A stretch of DNA of 64,000 nt from an uncultured Lachnospiraceae bacterium (GCA_934339135.1 CAKRHP010000006.1:62001-126000), one strand, 5' to 3'. Positions 27,062-36,245 are shown, counted from the first letter of the stretch. Notes: a model not told the origin generated them from the letters alone. Numbers and translations are program-made.

Positions 27062-27946
27062 TTATGCCTGCGCAAACTGCTCCATCAGCTCCTTTGCCAG
27101 AGCTTCTGCCACCCCGGCTGGATCCGTGACCGGTCCTTTCCGTTCTCCGGTCACATACCCCATTTCTCCGGTTCCCTTACTGTACATTGCCCGCAAAAAA
27201 AGCTCTCCATCCTCAATGACTGCATGAGCCGCCACCGGAGAAGAACATTCTCCTCCCACGGCGCGGATAAAGCTTCGTTCACATTTCACGACAATTTCAG
27301 ACTCTTTATTCACATATCCGTTCAATATTGCACAATCAAAGTCTTTGCGGCTCTGCAATGCCAAAACACCCTGCCCGGCACAGGGAATGATCTCCTCTGT
27401 GGTAAAATATCTGGAGATCCGATCCGCAAGTCCCAGTCTTTTTAAGCCTGCTGCCGCCAGGATCAATGCACTGTACTCTCCGTCATCCAGCTTTTTTAAT
27501 CTGGTGAGCACATTTCCCCGCACGCTCCGAAAACTCATCTGTGGATACAGCTTCTGCGCCTGCAGCACTCTCCTCCGGGACGAACATCCGATAGGAAGCC
27601 GTTCATCCGGTTCCGATACTCCCTTTGGCAGAACCAGCACGTCTCTCGGATCCTCCCGATCCGAATAACCGATCAGAGGCAGATTGGGATTCTCCTCTGC
27701 CGGCACATCCTTCAGACTGTGCACAGAAATGTCACTTCGTCCGTCAAGAAGTGCTGCGTCCAGCTCCTTAACAAACAGCCCTTTTCCTCCTACCTGATCC
27801 AGCGTTCTGTCAAGAATTTTATCCCCTGTGGTTTTCATTGTAATGATCGGAGCATCAATTCCCTGCTCCTGCAGATACCTTTGCACCAGTTCCGACTGTA
27901 CTACCGCCAGCCTGCTTTCCCGGCTTCCGATCCGTATTGTCCTCAT
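27062..27946 (-). CDS. hemC: Porphobilinogen deaminase
   Basis: The 294-residue enzyme joins four porphobilinogen units into hydroxymethylbilane. Visible are RIGSRESRLAVVQS at the N-terminus, the substrate-contact segment MKTTGDKI, SVHSLKDVPAE, SSRRRVLQAQ, RGNVLTRLKKLD, and the cofactor-binding cysteine region as VGGECSSPVAAHA. It belongs to the hemA-hemC-cobA/hemD series on this strand. The start at MRTIRIG has GGAGG eight bases upstream. Confidence 0.96.
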   Translation of the reverse strand: MRTIRIGSRESRLAVVQSELVQRYLQEQGIDAPIITMKTTGDKILDRTLDQVGGKGLFVKELDAALLDGRSDISVHSLKDVPAEENPNLPLIGYSDREDPRDVLVLPKGVSEPDERLPIGCSSRRRVLQAQKLYPQMSFRSVRGNVLTRLKKLDDGEYSALILAAAGLKRLGLADRISRYFTTEEIIPCAGQGVLALQSRKDFDCAILNGYVNKESEIVVKCERSFIRAVGGECSSPVAAHAVIEDGELFLRAMYSKGTGEMGYVTGERKGPVTDPAGVAEALAKELMEQFAQA

Positions 27947-28048
27947 TCTCTGATCCTCCATACGATCCAATCTGTTCCACGGATCGGATCATACATCATA
28001 TATTTTATCACTCGATATTTACAAACTTCATTTCTATCTATAACTATT

Positions 28049-29314
28049 TTACCGGGATCCGTCAGATGTTTCCCCCGGATAAAGGTCTGACATCGCATCC
28101 ACACAGTCCCGGAACGTGGACACGTCCACCGAGTCTCTCACAGAAAACATCAGTTTATTCACTACCTTCTGTACCGATTTTTGGACAATCTCTTCGGCTG
28201 CTGCCAGATCTGCTTCTTCCACATTTCCCTGGAAAGCCGGCAGACTTTTCCGAATCTGCCCTGTCACTCTTGCCATCACGTCCTCCGATGCCTTCCCGCT
28301 GATCTGAAGCAGCATTGGAACAACATCTTTGGCATCGTACCAGTTCTGAAATTCCTGCGTTTTCTCCTGCAAAAGTATCTCCGCATCGGACAGAGACTGC
28401 CTGGCATCTTCCGGCAGCTCTGCTCCAAAATCGTCAATATCATATAAAGTAATTCCTGGCAGCGTTCCGATTTCTTCCTGAATATCTCTTGGCACCGCCA
28501 GATCTACAAAAACCGTATCCTGTTGCAATTGTTGTACCGGCAGCTTTTCCAATGTGATCGTCGTATTGGGACTGGCCGTTGCCGAAAAGATATATCTGCA
28601 TTCCGGCATTTTTTCATAACGCTTCGAGTAATCAATTCTTCCTGCCGCCGGAGGTACATCCACGATGCCACTGCGGTACTGCCGTATGGTCACCGTCACA
28701 TCCGCACCCCGGTCTAACAGAAGCTGAGCCGTCATACGTCCCATCACACCATTTCCGATCACAAGACATTTTTCTCCCTGAAAAACAGCTCCATCCCGTT
28801 CCAGACCAGAAATGGCCGCTAAAGGTGCCGAATGATTGGACGAAGGAAGCACAATCTCTGTTTTAACTTCCTTTCCTGCCGTTACCGCCATCCGGAACAA
28901 TGTTTCCAATATCTTATCTGTCCCAAAAAACTGCCTGGAAAAATCTGCAGCATCCTTCATCTGCGTCAGGATCTGATCCTCTCCAAGGATCTGGGATTTC
29001 AAGCCTCCCGCCAATGCAAACAGATCCTGTACTGCCTCCATCCCCCGGCGTATATGCAGATATTGTACATATCGCTCCGGTTCCAGATCCTTTAACCCGC
29101 AAAACAATTGTTTCTCATCCTGATCCCATTCCTCCGTATAGGACAACACAAGCTCTGTCCGGTTACATGTTGACAACAGAACGCAGCCGGAAATCCCTTC
29201 CAACTGCCTCAAATACTTTATCGTTTCCTCCTGTTCCCTTTTGGTATAGCTGAATCTTCCTCTGATATCCAGTCCGGCATCCCTGTAATCAATGCCAACC
29301 ATCGTAATATCCAT
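28049..29314 (-). CDS. hemA: Glutamyl-tRNA reductase
   Basis: The 421-residue enzyme reduces Glu-tRNA to glutamate-1-semialdehyde, the first committed step of tetrapyrrole synthesis. The catalytic Cys lies in LLSTCNRTELVLSY, the ALAGGLKSQILGEDQIL segment follows, and the NADPH site is CLVIGNGVMGRMTAQLLL. A C-terminal dimerisation helix is present. AGAGGTGAC precedes the ATG. It is the first gene of the minus-strand tetrapyrrole operon; the region immediately upstream holds a terminator-like hairpin that might attenuate it. Confidence 0.95.
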   Translation of the reverse strand: MDITMVGIDYRDAGLDIRGRFSYTKREQEETIKYLRQLEGISGCVLLSTCNRTELVLSYTEEWDQDEKQLFCGLKDLEPERYVQYLHIRRGMEAVQDLFALAGGLKSQILGEDQILTQMKDAADFSRQFFGTDKILETLFRMAVTAGKEVKTEIVLPSSNHSAPLAAISGLERDGAVFQGEKCLVIGNGVMGRMTAQLLLDRGADVTVTIRQYRSGIVDVPPAAGRIDYSKRYEKMPECRYIFSATASPNTTITLEKLPVQQLQQDTVFVDLAVPRDIQEEIGTLPGITLYDIDDFGAELPEDARQSLSDAEILLQEKTQEFQNWYDAKDVVPMLLQISGKASEDVMARVTGQIRKSLPAFQGNVEEADLAAAEEIVQKSVQKVVNKLMFSVRDSVDVSTFRDCVDAMSDLYPGETSDGSR

Positions 29315-29409
29315 ATGTCACCTCTTATGTTTTATCCATTTCCCCCCACCCGGCAATCACTAGTAATATATCACCTTTCCATCGAGAAATCCATACCCGG
29401 AAACTCTGT

Positions 29410-29600
29410 ACACACAAAAAACCGCCGGATAGAATTTTCTCTACCCGGCGGTTCTTTGTGCCGTCCTATACGATGTGGGTTCCCCTTGTCCGATCCGAAC
29501 CCTTTATGTATCTTAACACTTTCCACTCCCTTGAAAAATGTCCTACGACATTTCCTGCCCTCATTATTTGTTTCCCGTTCTTTCTCCACCCATTATTCAA
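29410..29600 (-). ncRNA. Candidate structured RNA or hemA leader ending in a terminator
   Basis: The roughly 470-base gap between hemA and the divergent response regulator has no convincing gene, but its minus strand is rich in structure: AAATGTC/GACATTT and GGGTTC/GAACCC hairpins, three GGAC-containing unpaired segments, and then a strong terminator (CCGCCGG with its complement, six T residues) at about 29419-29454. A TGATAATAT box lies at the presumed 5' end. It could be a free small RNA or a riboswitch-like attenuator of hemA, whose start is about 100 bases beyond. I found no cobalamin-riboswitch motif and do not recognise the family. Confidence 0.35.
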
Positions 29601-29614
29601 CATATTATCACGGC

Positions 29615-29664
29615 TTTTGTCATATTTCTACTATTTTGTCATGAAATACCTGTTTTTGGTCATG
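29615..29664 (+). promoter_or_regulatory. Three phased TTTTGTCAT-type direct repeats
   Basis: TTTTGTCAT occurs three times (third copy with one extra G) at starts about 19-21 bases apart, roughly two DNA turns, upstream of the LytTR regulator gene. The last two copies extend to GTCATGAAAT. LytTR regulators commonly bind such spaced direct repeats, so autoregulation is plausible. Confidence 0.4.
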
Positions 29665-29711
29665 AAATCATTTTCGTAAATTTTAATTTTTCCTAAAATG
29701 AATGTTAATGA

Positions 29712-29741
29712 TTGCCTAACAGGTCTCTGTAGTGGTACAAT
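29712..29741 (+). promoter_or_regulatory. Promoter of the LytTR system and hemL
   Basis: TTGCCT and TACAAT are separated by 18 bases, about 40 bases before the response-regulator start. Confidence 0.4.
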
Positions 29742-29782
29742 ACAATAATAGAAAACACCCTTTCAAACAGGAGATTCTACAA

Positions 29783-30469
29783 ATGAGCCCATCTGTATTT
29801 ATATTAGAAGATAATAAAATGTTTGCCCGAAATTTAGTGGAAATGATCGAACAATACCCTCTTAAGCTGAATTGTGTCGTATCATATGATCTCAACAGCG
29901 CCTTAAAACAGCTGAGTGATTCCATCCATTATACCGCATTTTTTATTGACATTGCACTGGATGAGACAACAGAAAATAGAGACGGATTATCTTTTGCAAA
30001 ATATTTATCTGAAAGCACTCTCCATAAAGATACACCTATTATTTTCACAACAAGCTTCCCACATTATGTATATGAAGCTTTAAACCAGCTTCATTGCTAT
30101 GCCTATCTTCTCAAGCCTTTCCGACAGGAGGACGTTTTTTTTCAGCTTGACCAGATTTTAGAAACAAATTGTTCCATTCGTCTAAAAACGGCGGAGGGAA
30201 TTTTTATGAAGCTAAATACAAATGATATCTATTTCATTCAGGCTTTTGGCAGAAATATGCTTTTTTGCACCAAACACGGAGAAGTCTGTTCCAGACAATA
30301 TACCATGAAATCTTTGAGTGATCTTCTGCCAAATCACTTTGAGCGTTGTCACAAATCATTCTTGGTGAACACAAAATATATTCATTCGGTCAATCCGAAG
30401 GATAAAACACTTCATATCAAAGAAATCGAAGACGACATTCCTTACGGAAAGGATTTTCATCTCGAATAA
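29783..30469 (+). CDS. LytTR family response regulator
   Basis: The 228-residue protein has a receiver domain (about 1-120) with the acidic pair in FILEDNKM, the phospho-acceptor Asp in AFFIDIAL, and a Lys in YLLKPFRQ, followed by a LytTR DNA-binding domain (about 130-225: IYFIQAFGRNMLFCTKHGE, then RCHKSFLVNTKYIHSV). The start after CAGGAG was preferred over an upstream in-frame Met without a site. It is followed 28 bases later by its apparent kinase and then hemL. Confidence 0.92.
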   Translation: MSPSVFILEDNKMFARNLVEMIEQYPLKLNCVVSYDLNSALKQLSDSIHYTAFFIDIALDETTENRDGLSFAKYLSESTLHKDTPIIFTTSFPHYVYEALNQLHCYAYLLKPFRQEDVFFQLDQILETNCSIRLKTAEGIFMKLNTNDIYFIQAFGRNMLFCTKHGEVCSRQYTMKSLSDLLPNHFERCHKSFLVNTKYIHSVNPKDKTLHIKEIEDDIPYGKDFHLE

Positions 30470-30497
30470 TCATAGTGAAAGAAGGGGGGAGACTATA

Positions 30498-31814
30498 TTG
30501 TCAGCGTATATTCCGTATCTTATAGTAAACATTTTTCAAATTGGGTCCTACGCTATGTGCATGCTTTATCTGACCGGTGAGCTTTCCCGGCAAAAGAAGC
30601 ATCCCTGGTCTACAGGGATCAGTTTTTTGGCCATGTACCTGCTGAGCGTCACCATTCAGTTACACGATGATGGATGGGTCATTATCGGACTTTTTCTGAT
30701 ATTGAGTGTGTACTTTTTATTTATTTATTTCAACACCTCAAAGTCCATCAGCCAATGCCTGAATGTTGTAATTTGCGGCTACCTCATTGAAACAATCTGT
30801 CAATGCTTCTTTATTTTGTTGTATAACCTGCTGCGTATCCCATGTGATGTAAATGGCTATAACGATCCGGTTTCCCTCTCGATCGTCTTATTGGGATGTC
30901 TGCTGCTGATTCCGGTACTTCGCTTTCTACCGGTACGGAAATGGATGAATCGTCTGGAAAATGTGTCTTATTCCTCCTCACTTGCGGTACTTCTGATACT
31001 GGTTATTATATCCGCACTCAGTTTAAGATACGAAAAGATCAGTCTCGGACTTTTAATGCCTGCCGTTGCATCAATCCTTATTTTTTCTTTTCTTGGTGTC
31101 CTGATCATTATGCAAAGCCTTTCCGACCAAAGACGAAAACAGGCAATACGGGATTATGAAACATACATGCCCATCCTAAATGATATGATTGAAAATATCC
31201 AGAAACAGCAACACCTTTATAATAATCAGATTGCTACTCTGGTGCATTTAGCAGATTCCTATCAGGATTATGATTCTCTTTCCAAAGCGTTGAAAAATTA
31301 TTCGAATTTCAGCGAAAACATTGTGAACAATGAATCCTATTCCTTTCTACACATTGAAAATAAGCTGCTGGCAAGCCTGCTGTACTGCAAATTTCAAGAA
31401 GCACGATCCGCCGGTAAAAAGATCATTGTGAGGGTAAATGATTATCATTATCACAGTCCCTGCTCGGATACAGAAATTGTGGATATTGTCGGTATTCTGA
31501 TCGACAATGCTCTGGAATCGTCCAAAGAAAACGACACCATATATATCACACTTGGAAAACAATCCGGCTCCGATAATCCGTTTTTTATCACCGTGCAAAA
31601 TCCCGGACCACTGGTCACCGGAAAATTTGTCCATGATATTTTTTCTCCACGCTATTCCAGCAAAAAAAACTGCACCGGACACGGACTGGGACTTACTATA
31701 TTAAAGTCCTTTGTGGATAAATACAACGGCTCTATCACTGTAGGAAATAATTACATAGAACCTTCTGATCATTCCGATCAATTGCAATACATATTTTTTG
31801 AAATAGAAGTTTAA
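30498..31814 (+). CDS. GHKL (AgrC-like) sensor histidine kinase
   Basis: The 438-residue kinase starts at TTG, eight bases after GGGGGGAG. It has six or seven hydrophobic helices (about 5-215), a coiled linker with the dimerisation segment, and a GHKL ATPase domain: DIVGILIDNALESS as the N box and GHGLGLTILKSFVDKY as the G region. AgrC-type kinases sense secreted peptides, but no AgrD- or AgrB-like gene lies near. A canonical phospho-acceptor His is not obvious; the segment around IATLVHLAD is a candidate. It pairs with the LytTR regulator just upstream. Confidence 0.85.
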   Translation: MSAYIPYLIVNIFQIGSYAMCMLYLTGELSRQKKHPWSTGISFLAMYLLSVTIQLHDDGWVIIGLFLILSVYFLFIYFNTSKSISQCLNVVICGYLIETICQCFFILLYNLLRIPCDVNGYNDPVSLSIVLLGCLLLIPVLRFLPVRKWMNRLENVSYSSSLAVLLILVIISALSLRYEKISLGLLMPAVASILIFSFLGVLIIMQSLSDQRRKQAIRDYETYMPILNDMIENIQKQQHLYNNQIATLVHLADSYQDYDSLSKALKNYSNFSENIVNNESYSFLHIENKLLASLLYCKFQEARSAGKKIIVRVNDYHYHSPCSDTEIVDIVGILIDNALESSKENDTIYITLGKQSGSDNPFFITVQNPGPLVTGKFVHDIFSPRYSSKKNCTGHGLGLTILKSFVDKYNGSITVGNNYIEPSDHSDQLQYIFFEIEV

Positions 31815-31832
31815 CGAAGGAGGCAACAAGCT

Positions 31833-33104
31833 ATGACACAATCAGAAACACTTTTCGAGGAGGCAGTCAAATATATTCCGGGAGGAGTGAATTCTCCCGT
31901 ACGCGCCTTTGGTTCCATCGGAAGTACACCACGTTTTATCACCAAAGCAGACAAGGCTTACATGTGGGATGAGGACGGCAATCGTTATATTGACTTTATC
32001 GGTTCCTGGGGGCCTATGATCCTTGGTCATAACCACCCTTCCGTTTTATCAGCAGTACAGGAAGCATGTGCAAACGGATTAAGCTTCGGTGCCGCAACCA
32101 GGCAGGAAGTGACTATGGCAAAGCTGATCTGCGATATCGTACCTTCCATTGACATGGTTCGTATGGTCAATTCCGGTACCGAGGCAGTAATGAGTGCCAT
32201 TCGCGTTGCCAGAGGCTATACCGGCCGGGATAAGATCATTAAGTTTACCGGCTGTTATCACGGGCACTCCGATGGTCTGCTGGTCAAGGCAGGCTCCGGT
32301 GTAATGACTTCCGGTGTTCCTGATAGTTCCGGTGTTCCTGTATCCGTTACCAGGGACACCCTTACTGCAGAATACAACAACTTCGACAGCGTCCGTGCTC
32401 TCTTCGAACGGTTCGGGGAACAGATTGCCGCAATTATCGTAGAGCCTGTTGGCGCCAATATGGGTGTGGTTCCTCCGGTTTCCGGATTTCTTCAAAGTCT
32501 GCGGGATATCTGTGACAAATACGGCAGTCTCCTAATCTTTGACGAGGTGATCACCGGATTTCGTCTCTCTCTTTCCGGGGCTCAGGGATATTATGGGATC
32601 ACTCCGGATCTGACCACATTTGGCAAGATCATTGGAGCCGGCATGCCGGTAGGTGCCTATGGCGGCCGCCGTGATATTATGGAACAGGTTTCGCCTGTAG
32701 GCAATGTATATCAGGCCGGTACATTAAGCGGCAACCCGGTTGCCATGGCAGCCGGCATCACACAGCTCACCCTTCTCCGGGATCACCCGGATTATTACAC
32801 CGAGTTGAATAACACCTCGGATCAGTTTTTCCATAAAATGAAGGAGATCCTTGTTGAAAAGAATCTCCCTTGGCAGGTAAATCATGTTGGCTCTATCGGA
32901 AGCCTGTTTTTCACGGAGCAGCCGGTTACCGATTACTCTAGTGCCAAAACCTCCGATGTCAAGGCTTATGCCCATTATTGTAATCAAATGCTCTCCCACG
33001 GCATTTATATTGCTCCGGCCCAGTTTGAAGCAATGTTCCTGTCTCTGGCACATACTGCTGCAGACCTTCAGCAGACACTGGATACAATGTACCGCTGTTT
33101 ATAG
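31833..33104 (+). CDS. hemL: Glutamate-1-semialdehyde 2,1-aminomutase
   Basis: The 423-residue class III PLP aminotransferase turns glutamate-1-semialdehyde, the product of HemA, into 5-aminolevulinate. Clear motifs are IPGGVNSPVRAFGSI, FTGCYHGHSDGLLVKAGSG, LLIFDEVITGFR and the PLP-Lys segment TFGKIIGAGMPVGAYGG. AAGGAGG precedes the ATG, only 18 bases after the kinase stop, so it appears to be the third gene of the two-component operon. It is separated from, and opposite to, the other tetrapyrrole genes. Confidence 0.95.
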   Translation: MTQSETLFEEAVKYIPGGVNSPVRAFGSIGSTPRFITKADKAYMWDEDGNRYIDFIGSWGPMILGHNHPSVLSAVQEACANGLSFGAATRQEVTMAKLICDIVPSIDMVRMVNSGTEAVMSAIRVARGYTGRDKIIKFTGCYHGHSDGLLVKAGSGVMTSGVPDSSGVPVSVTRDTLTAEYNNFDSVRALFERFGEQIAAIIVEPVGANMGVVPPVSGFLQSLRDICDKYGSLLIFDEVITGFRLSLSGAQGYYGITPDLTTFGKIIGAGMPVGAYGGRRDIMEQVSPVGNVYQAGTLSGNPVAMAAGITQLTLLRDHPDYYTELNNTSDQFFHKMKEILVEKNLPWQVNHVGSIGSLFFTEQPVTDYSSAKTSDVKAYAHYCNQMLSHGIYIAPAQFEAMFLSLAHTAADLQQTLDTMYRCL

Positions 33105-34607
33105 GGCTTCCGCATCTTCTACAGAACACTCGATAAAAGAAAAGCAAAATGTAGTCCCTTCGCCCGGTTGGCTTTCTACAGAAATGTCACCCTCATGGCG
33201 GAGGGCTATTTGTTTGGCAATCATTAGTCCCAGACCTGTTCCGTTTTGGTTCTGTCTTAGTTTGGATGTATAGAATTTTTCAAAAATATACGGAAGCTGT
33301 TCTTTCGATATCCCGATTCCATGATCACGGATCCGAATCTGCAAACGCACCTGTTCCTTTTCCTTCTGTCTTTCCAGCGATATCTCAATCACACCATTTT
33401 CATAAGAAAACTTCACTGCATTATCCACAATGATCAGAAACATCTGACGAAGCCGGTCATAATCCCCCAGGATCAGACAGGGTTCGTTTTCCGGCATCTG
33501 CACCTGAAACTGTATCTTTTTTTCCTGTCCCAGCACACGTCCATGACGTACCACATCACTAAAAATCTGGATCAGACTGACCGGTTCCTTTTCAATCTGA
33601 AATTCCGGATTCTGCATTTTCGATAAAACAAACAGATCCCCCACAAGACGTTCCATCCCCTGACATTCCTGCACCATACGCTGATAATATTCCTGCTCCT
33701 GCTGCTTACCTGACACTACACCGTCTGCAAGAGATTCCGAATAGCCTCTCAGCACCGTGATCGGAGTCCGCAGTTCATGGGATACATTTGCAAAAAAATC
33801 CTGACGCACCCGATCCAGATTTTCCCGTTCCTCATTAATCTGCCGCAAACGGCCCGCCAGCTCATCCAATGCACTTTCCAGCTGTCCCAGCTGTGTGTCT
33901 CGCCGTATAATATGCTGCTCACTGTAATCGCCTTCTACAAGCCGTAAAATGTCTTTACGAATCCTTGCCAGAGGACGTGACAAATATTTTGAGGCTCCCA
34001 ATGCAATAATATATGAGATGATCAGTGCCATTACAGCACTAAGCGATAAAAGATACATTCCCTGACGTACACCCATCTGTTGTCTGTCCAGCATACTGAC
34101 CATCATAACTGCTCCCGCCGCCTCTCCGGAATCCCGGTCAATATAGACCGGGATCGCAATTCGGAGGATCACCATACCATACATCTTATCAAAATTGGAA
34201 TTGTTCGCTTTCTTTCCATGAAATGCCTGCTCCAGAACATCATACATTTCATCTGTCAGACTTGCCGTATCGGCATTTGTGTAATCTTCGGTCAAAGGAC
34301 GAGATGCCTTGTCATTGCTGACGATCCAAATATCGATTTCATCCGCTCTCTGCAACTCATCAATATCTGCAGCATACTTGGAAAACCTGTCCTTTTTTTC
34401 CTTTTGGGCAAGCTTTCCCACTCTTTTGGCGATCACTTCTCCCTGCCGGCTGAGCGTCTCTGTATATGACCGCATATAATTATTTTCATATAATCTTAAA
34501 AAAATAACACCGATCAGGGTTACAGTTAATGCCAGTACCACCACAAATGACAGATAGATCCGTATGGCTATATCGTTTCTGCGAAACAAATGCACCAAAT
34601 GCTTCAT
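33099..34607 (-). CDS. OmpR-system sensor histidine kinase
   Basis: The 502-residue kinase has a short cytosolic start, one membrane helix (about 15-40), an extracellular sensor (about 40-175), a second helix (about 180-205), a HAMP linker, the HisKA segment VSHELRTPITVLRGY with the phospho-acceptor His, and a HATPase domain (DNAVKFSYENG, RDHGIGISKEQL, GTGLGLMIAKQI). ATG was chosen over a GTG four codons upstream because of the GTGGAG site. It lies downstream of its response regulator, and its 3' end overlaps that of the converging hemL by six bases. Confidence 0.92.
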   Translation of the reverse strand: MKHLVHLFRRNDIAIRIYLSFVVVLALTVTLIGVIFLRLYENNYMRSYTETLSRQGEVIAKRVGKLAQKEKKDRFSKYAADIDELQRADEIDIWIVSNDKASRPLTEDYTNADTASLTDEMYDVLEQAFHGKKANNSNFDKMYGMVILRIAIPVYIDRDSGEAAGAVMMVSMLDRQQMGVRQGMYLLSLSAVMALIISYIIALGASKYLSRPLARIRKDILRLVEGDYSEQHIIRRDTQLGQLESALDELAGRLRQINEERENLDRVRQDFFANVSHELRTPITVLRGYSESLADGVVSGKQQEQEYYQRMVQECQGMERLVGDLFVLSKMQNPEFQIEKEPVSLIQIFSDVVRHGRVLGQEKKIQFQVQMPENEPCLILGDYDRLRQMFLIIVDNAVKFSYENGVIEISLERQKEKEQVRLQIRIRDHGIGISKEQLPYIFEKFYTSKLRQNQNGTGLGLMIAKQIALRHEGDISVESQPGEGTTFCFSFIECSVEDAEAL

Positions 34608-34624
34608 CTTTTTCTCCACTTTCC

Positions 34625-35323
34625 TTAATCAATACCGTCAACCTCAAATTTGTATCCCACACCCCAGATGGTTTTGATCCCCCAATCCGGATGCTGCACC
34701 GAATCCAGTTTTGACCGGAGACGCTTAATATGGGAATCAACAGTACGACTGTCCCCATAATAATCATATCCCCAAAGGCTGTCTAACAGATTATCTCTTG
34801 TAAATACTTTATTGGGATGACTTGCCAGAGTCCACATCGTCTCAATCTCCTTTTTGGTCAAAGGAATCCTCTGATCATTCACCTTAAAAGTGTACTCTTC
34901 CAGATTAATATAAAGATTTTTGATGCGGATAACACCTTCCTTTTCTTTTGTCTCCTGAGATGGTGTCATTCTTCTCAGAACAGCTCGTAAACGCGCCATA
35001 ACTTCTCCGGGACTAAATGGCTTTACAATATAATCGTCTGCGCCAATATCCAACCCCATGATCTTATCATAATCTTCCCCTCTGGCGGTGATCAATATAA
35101 TAGGAACACTTGATTCCCGGCGGATCGTCCTGCATACTTCATACCCATCTTTAAGCGGCATCATCACATCCAGTAAGATTGCCGTAGGCTGATATTCTTC
35201 AAAAACCCGCTCCGCCTCCAAACCATCTCTGGCTATCACAGGTTCATATCCTTCCTTTTGTACATACGCGGCTAAAATGTCGGTAATATCTTTATTATCA
35301 TCTGCGATTAATATGTACTGCAT
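34625..35323 (-). CDS. OmpR/PhoB family response regulator
   Basis: The 232-residue regulator has a receiver domain (LIADDNKDI acidic patch, phospho-acceptor Asp in AILLDVMMPLKDG, Lys in YIVKPFSPGE) and a winged-helix domain (LTKKEIETMWTLASHPNKVF, SRTVDSHIKRLRSKL, TIWGVGYKFE). It sits directly upstream of the matching kinase. No target genes can be named; the divergent neighbour, a secreted Ig-like protein, is one candidate. Confidence 0.93.
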   Translation of the reverse strand: MQYILIADDNKDITDILAAYVQKEGYEPVIARDGLEAERVFEEYQPTAILLDVMMPLKDGYEVCRTIRRESSVPIILITARGEDYDKIMGLDIGADDYIVKPFSPGEVMARLRAVLRRMTPSQETKEKEGVIRIKNLYINLEEYTFKVNDQRIPLTKKEIETMWTLASHPNKVFTRDNLLDSLWGYDYYGDSRTVDSHIKRLRSKLDSVQHPDWGIKTIWGVGYKFEVDGID

Positions 35324-35435
35324 AATTTCTCCCTTCCTGCTGTAAGCATTTTATTGATGCATGTGGTATTTATACATAGTTTACCATAAAAATGCGGAAA
35401 AATTATGGCAATTTTTCTTAAATCATGACATGATT

Positions 35436-35464
35436 TTGCCACGGTTATCCCATATGCTATGAAT
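35436..35464 (+). promoter_or_regulatory. Promoter of the Ig-like secreted protein gene
   Basis: TTGCCA, 16 bases and TATGAAT lie in the intergenic gap next to the response-regulator gene. Confidence 0.35.
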
Positions 35465-35522
35465 ATAAACAAAATATATTTATATATGTATTGACTTCCA
35501 TCAGAAAGGCATGGTTCTTATT

Positions 35523-36173
35523 ATGCAGAAAAAGATAAAATATCAGTTAATTGTTTTTCTACTGCTGTTTTCTCTTTTGACGGATACTGCATCTGCATCC
35601 GCCAAAAAAATGCGTAGCAGAAAAAAAGAAGCAGAGGCTCCTTACTCATTAAATATGATCACCTCTGATCTGCTGCTCGGAGAAAGTTTTCTTCTTACCG
35701 TAAATGGTATCACAGACGAAAACGTCATCTTCAAAAGCAGCTCCAGTGATGTGGTCTCCATCGATCCGGAAGATGACGACACCAGCTGCCGATGTACCGG
35801 TAATACGGTTGGTAAAGCGACAATCACAGTAAAGATCCGGGAAAAGGGATTTCTATTTTTTAACAACAGCTCTACGACTCTTACCTGTAAGGTTACCGTA
35901 AATCCCAAAGCTTCCAGCATACAGTTTAACCGCCAGAAGCTTCGTATGGCACCAAACACCAGAAGAAAGGTCCGTATTACGCTGCGCCCAAGTATCACTA
36001 CGGAAGTTCCCGTATTTTCTTCTTCCGATCCAAAGGTAGCCAGAGTGAATGCTGCCCGTAAGATTGTAGCAAAATCTCCTGGTATCGCAGTGATCACCGC
36101 AACGATCCAAAATGGAACTACTGCTACCTGTCGCGTGATCGTAACCGAAAAAAACAATGCATCCGGTAAATAA
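35523..36173 (+). CDS. Secreted protein with bacterial Ig-like (Big_2) domains
   Basis: The 216-residue protein has a signal peptide (YQLIVFLLLFSLLTDTASASA), a basic stretch and then two beta-sandwich repeats of the Big_2 type: the first around residues 35-125 with the DVVSIDPEDDD turn, the second around 125-212 with VPVFSSSDPKVARVN and SPGIAVITATI. No anchor motif is visible, so it may be released or held by its basic patches. Two in-frame ATGs exist four codons apart, and neither is ideally placed relative to the AAAGG site. It resembles the C-terminal domain of the C1 protease at 5 kb. Confidence 0.72.
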   Translation: MQKKIKYQLIVFLLLFSLLTDTASASAKKMRSRKKEAEAPYSLNMITSDLLLGESFLLTVNGITDENVIFKSSSSDVVSIDPEDDDTSCRCTGNTVGKATITVKIREKGFLFFNNSSTTLTCKVTVNPKASSIQFNRQKLRMAPNTRRKVRITLRPSITTEVPVFSSSDPKVARVNAARKIVAKSPGIAVITATIQNGTTATCRVIVTEKNNASGK

Positions 36174-36203
36174 TCGTCCCCGGAGCATCCTTTGCACCGT
36201 TCC

Positions 36204-36245
36204 AAAAGACCAGAAGGAATCTTCTCATACTCCTTCTGGTCTTTT
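36204..36245. terminator. Bidirectional terminator between the Ig-like protein and murI
   Basis: A 15-base stem, AAAAGACCAGAAGGA with its perfect complement, is flanked by A and T runs and lies between two converging genes. Confidence 0.9.

Noticed and set aside
29371..29589. A 72-codon minus-strand frame upstream of hemA
   Set aside because: It overlaps the structured region with its terminator stem, has no recognisable domain and a poor start context; a structured RNA or leader explains the sequence better.
29315..29700. Cobalamin riboswitch before hemA
   Set aside because: The conserved B12-box and other core motifs of that riboswitch could not be found on either strand by eye.
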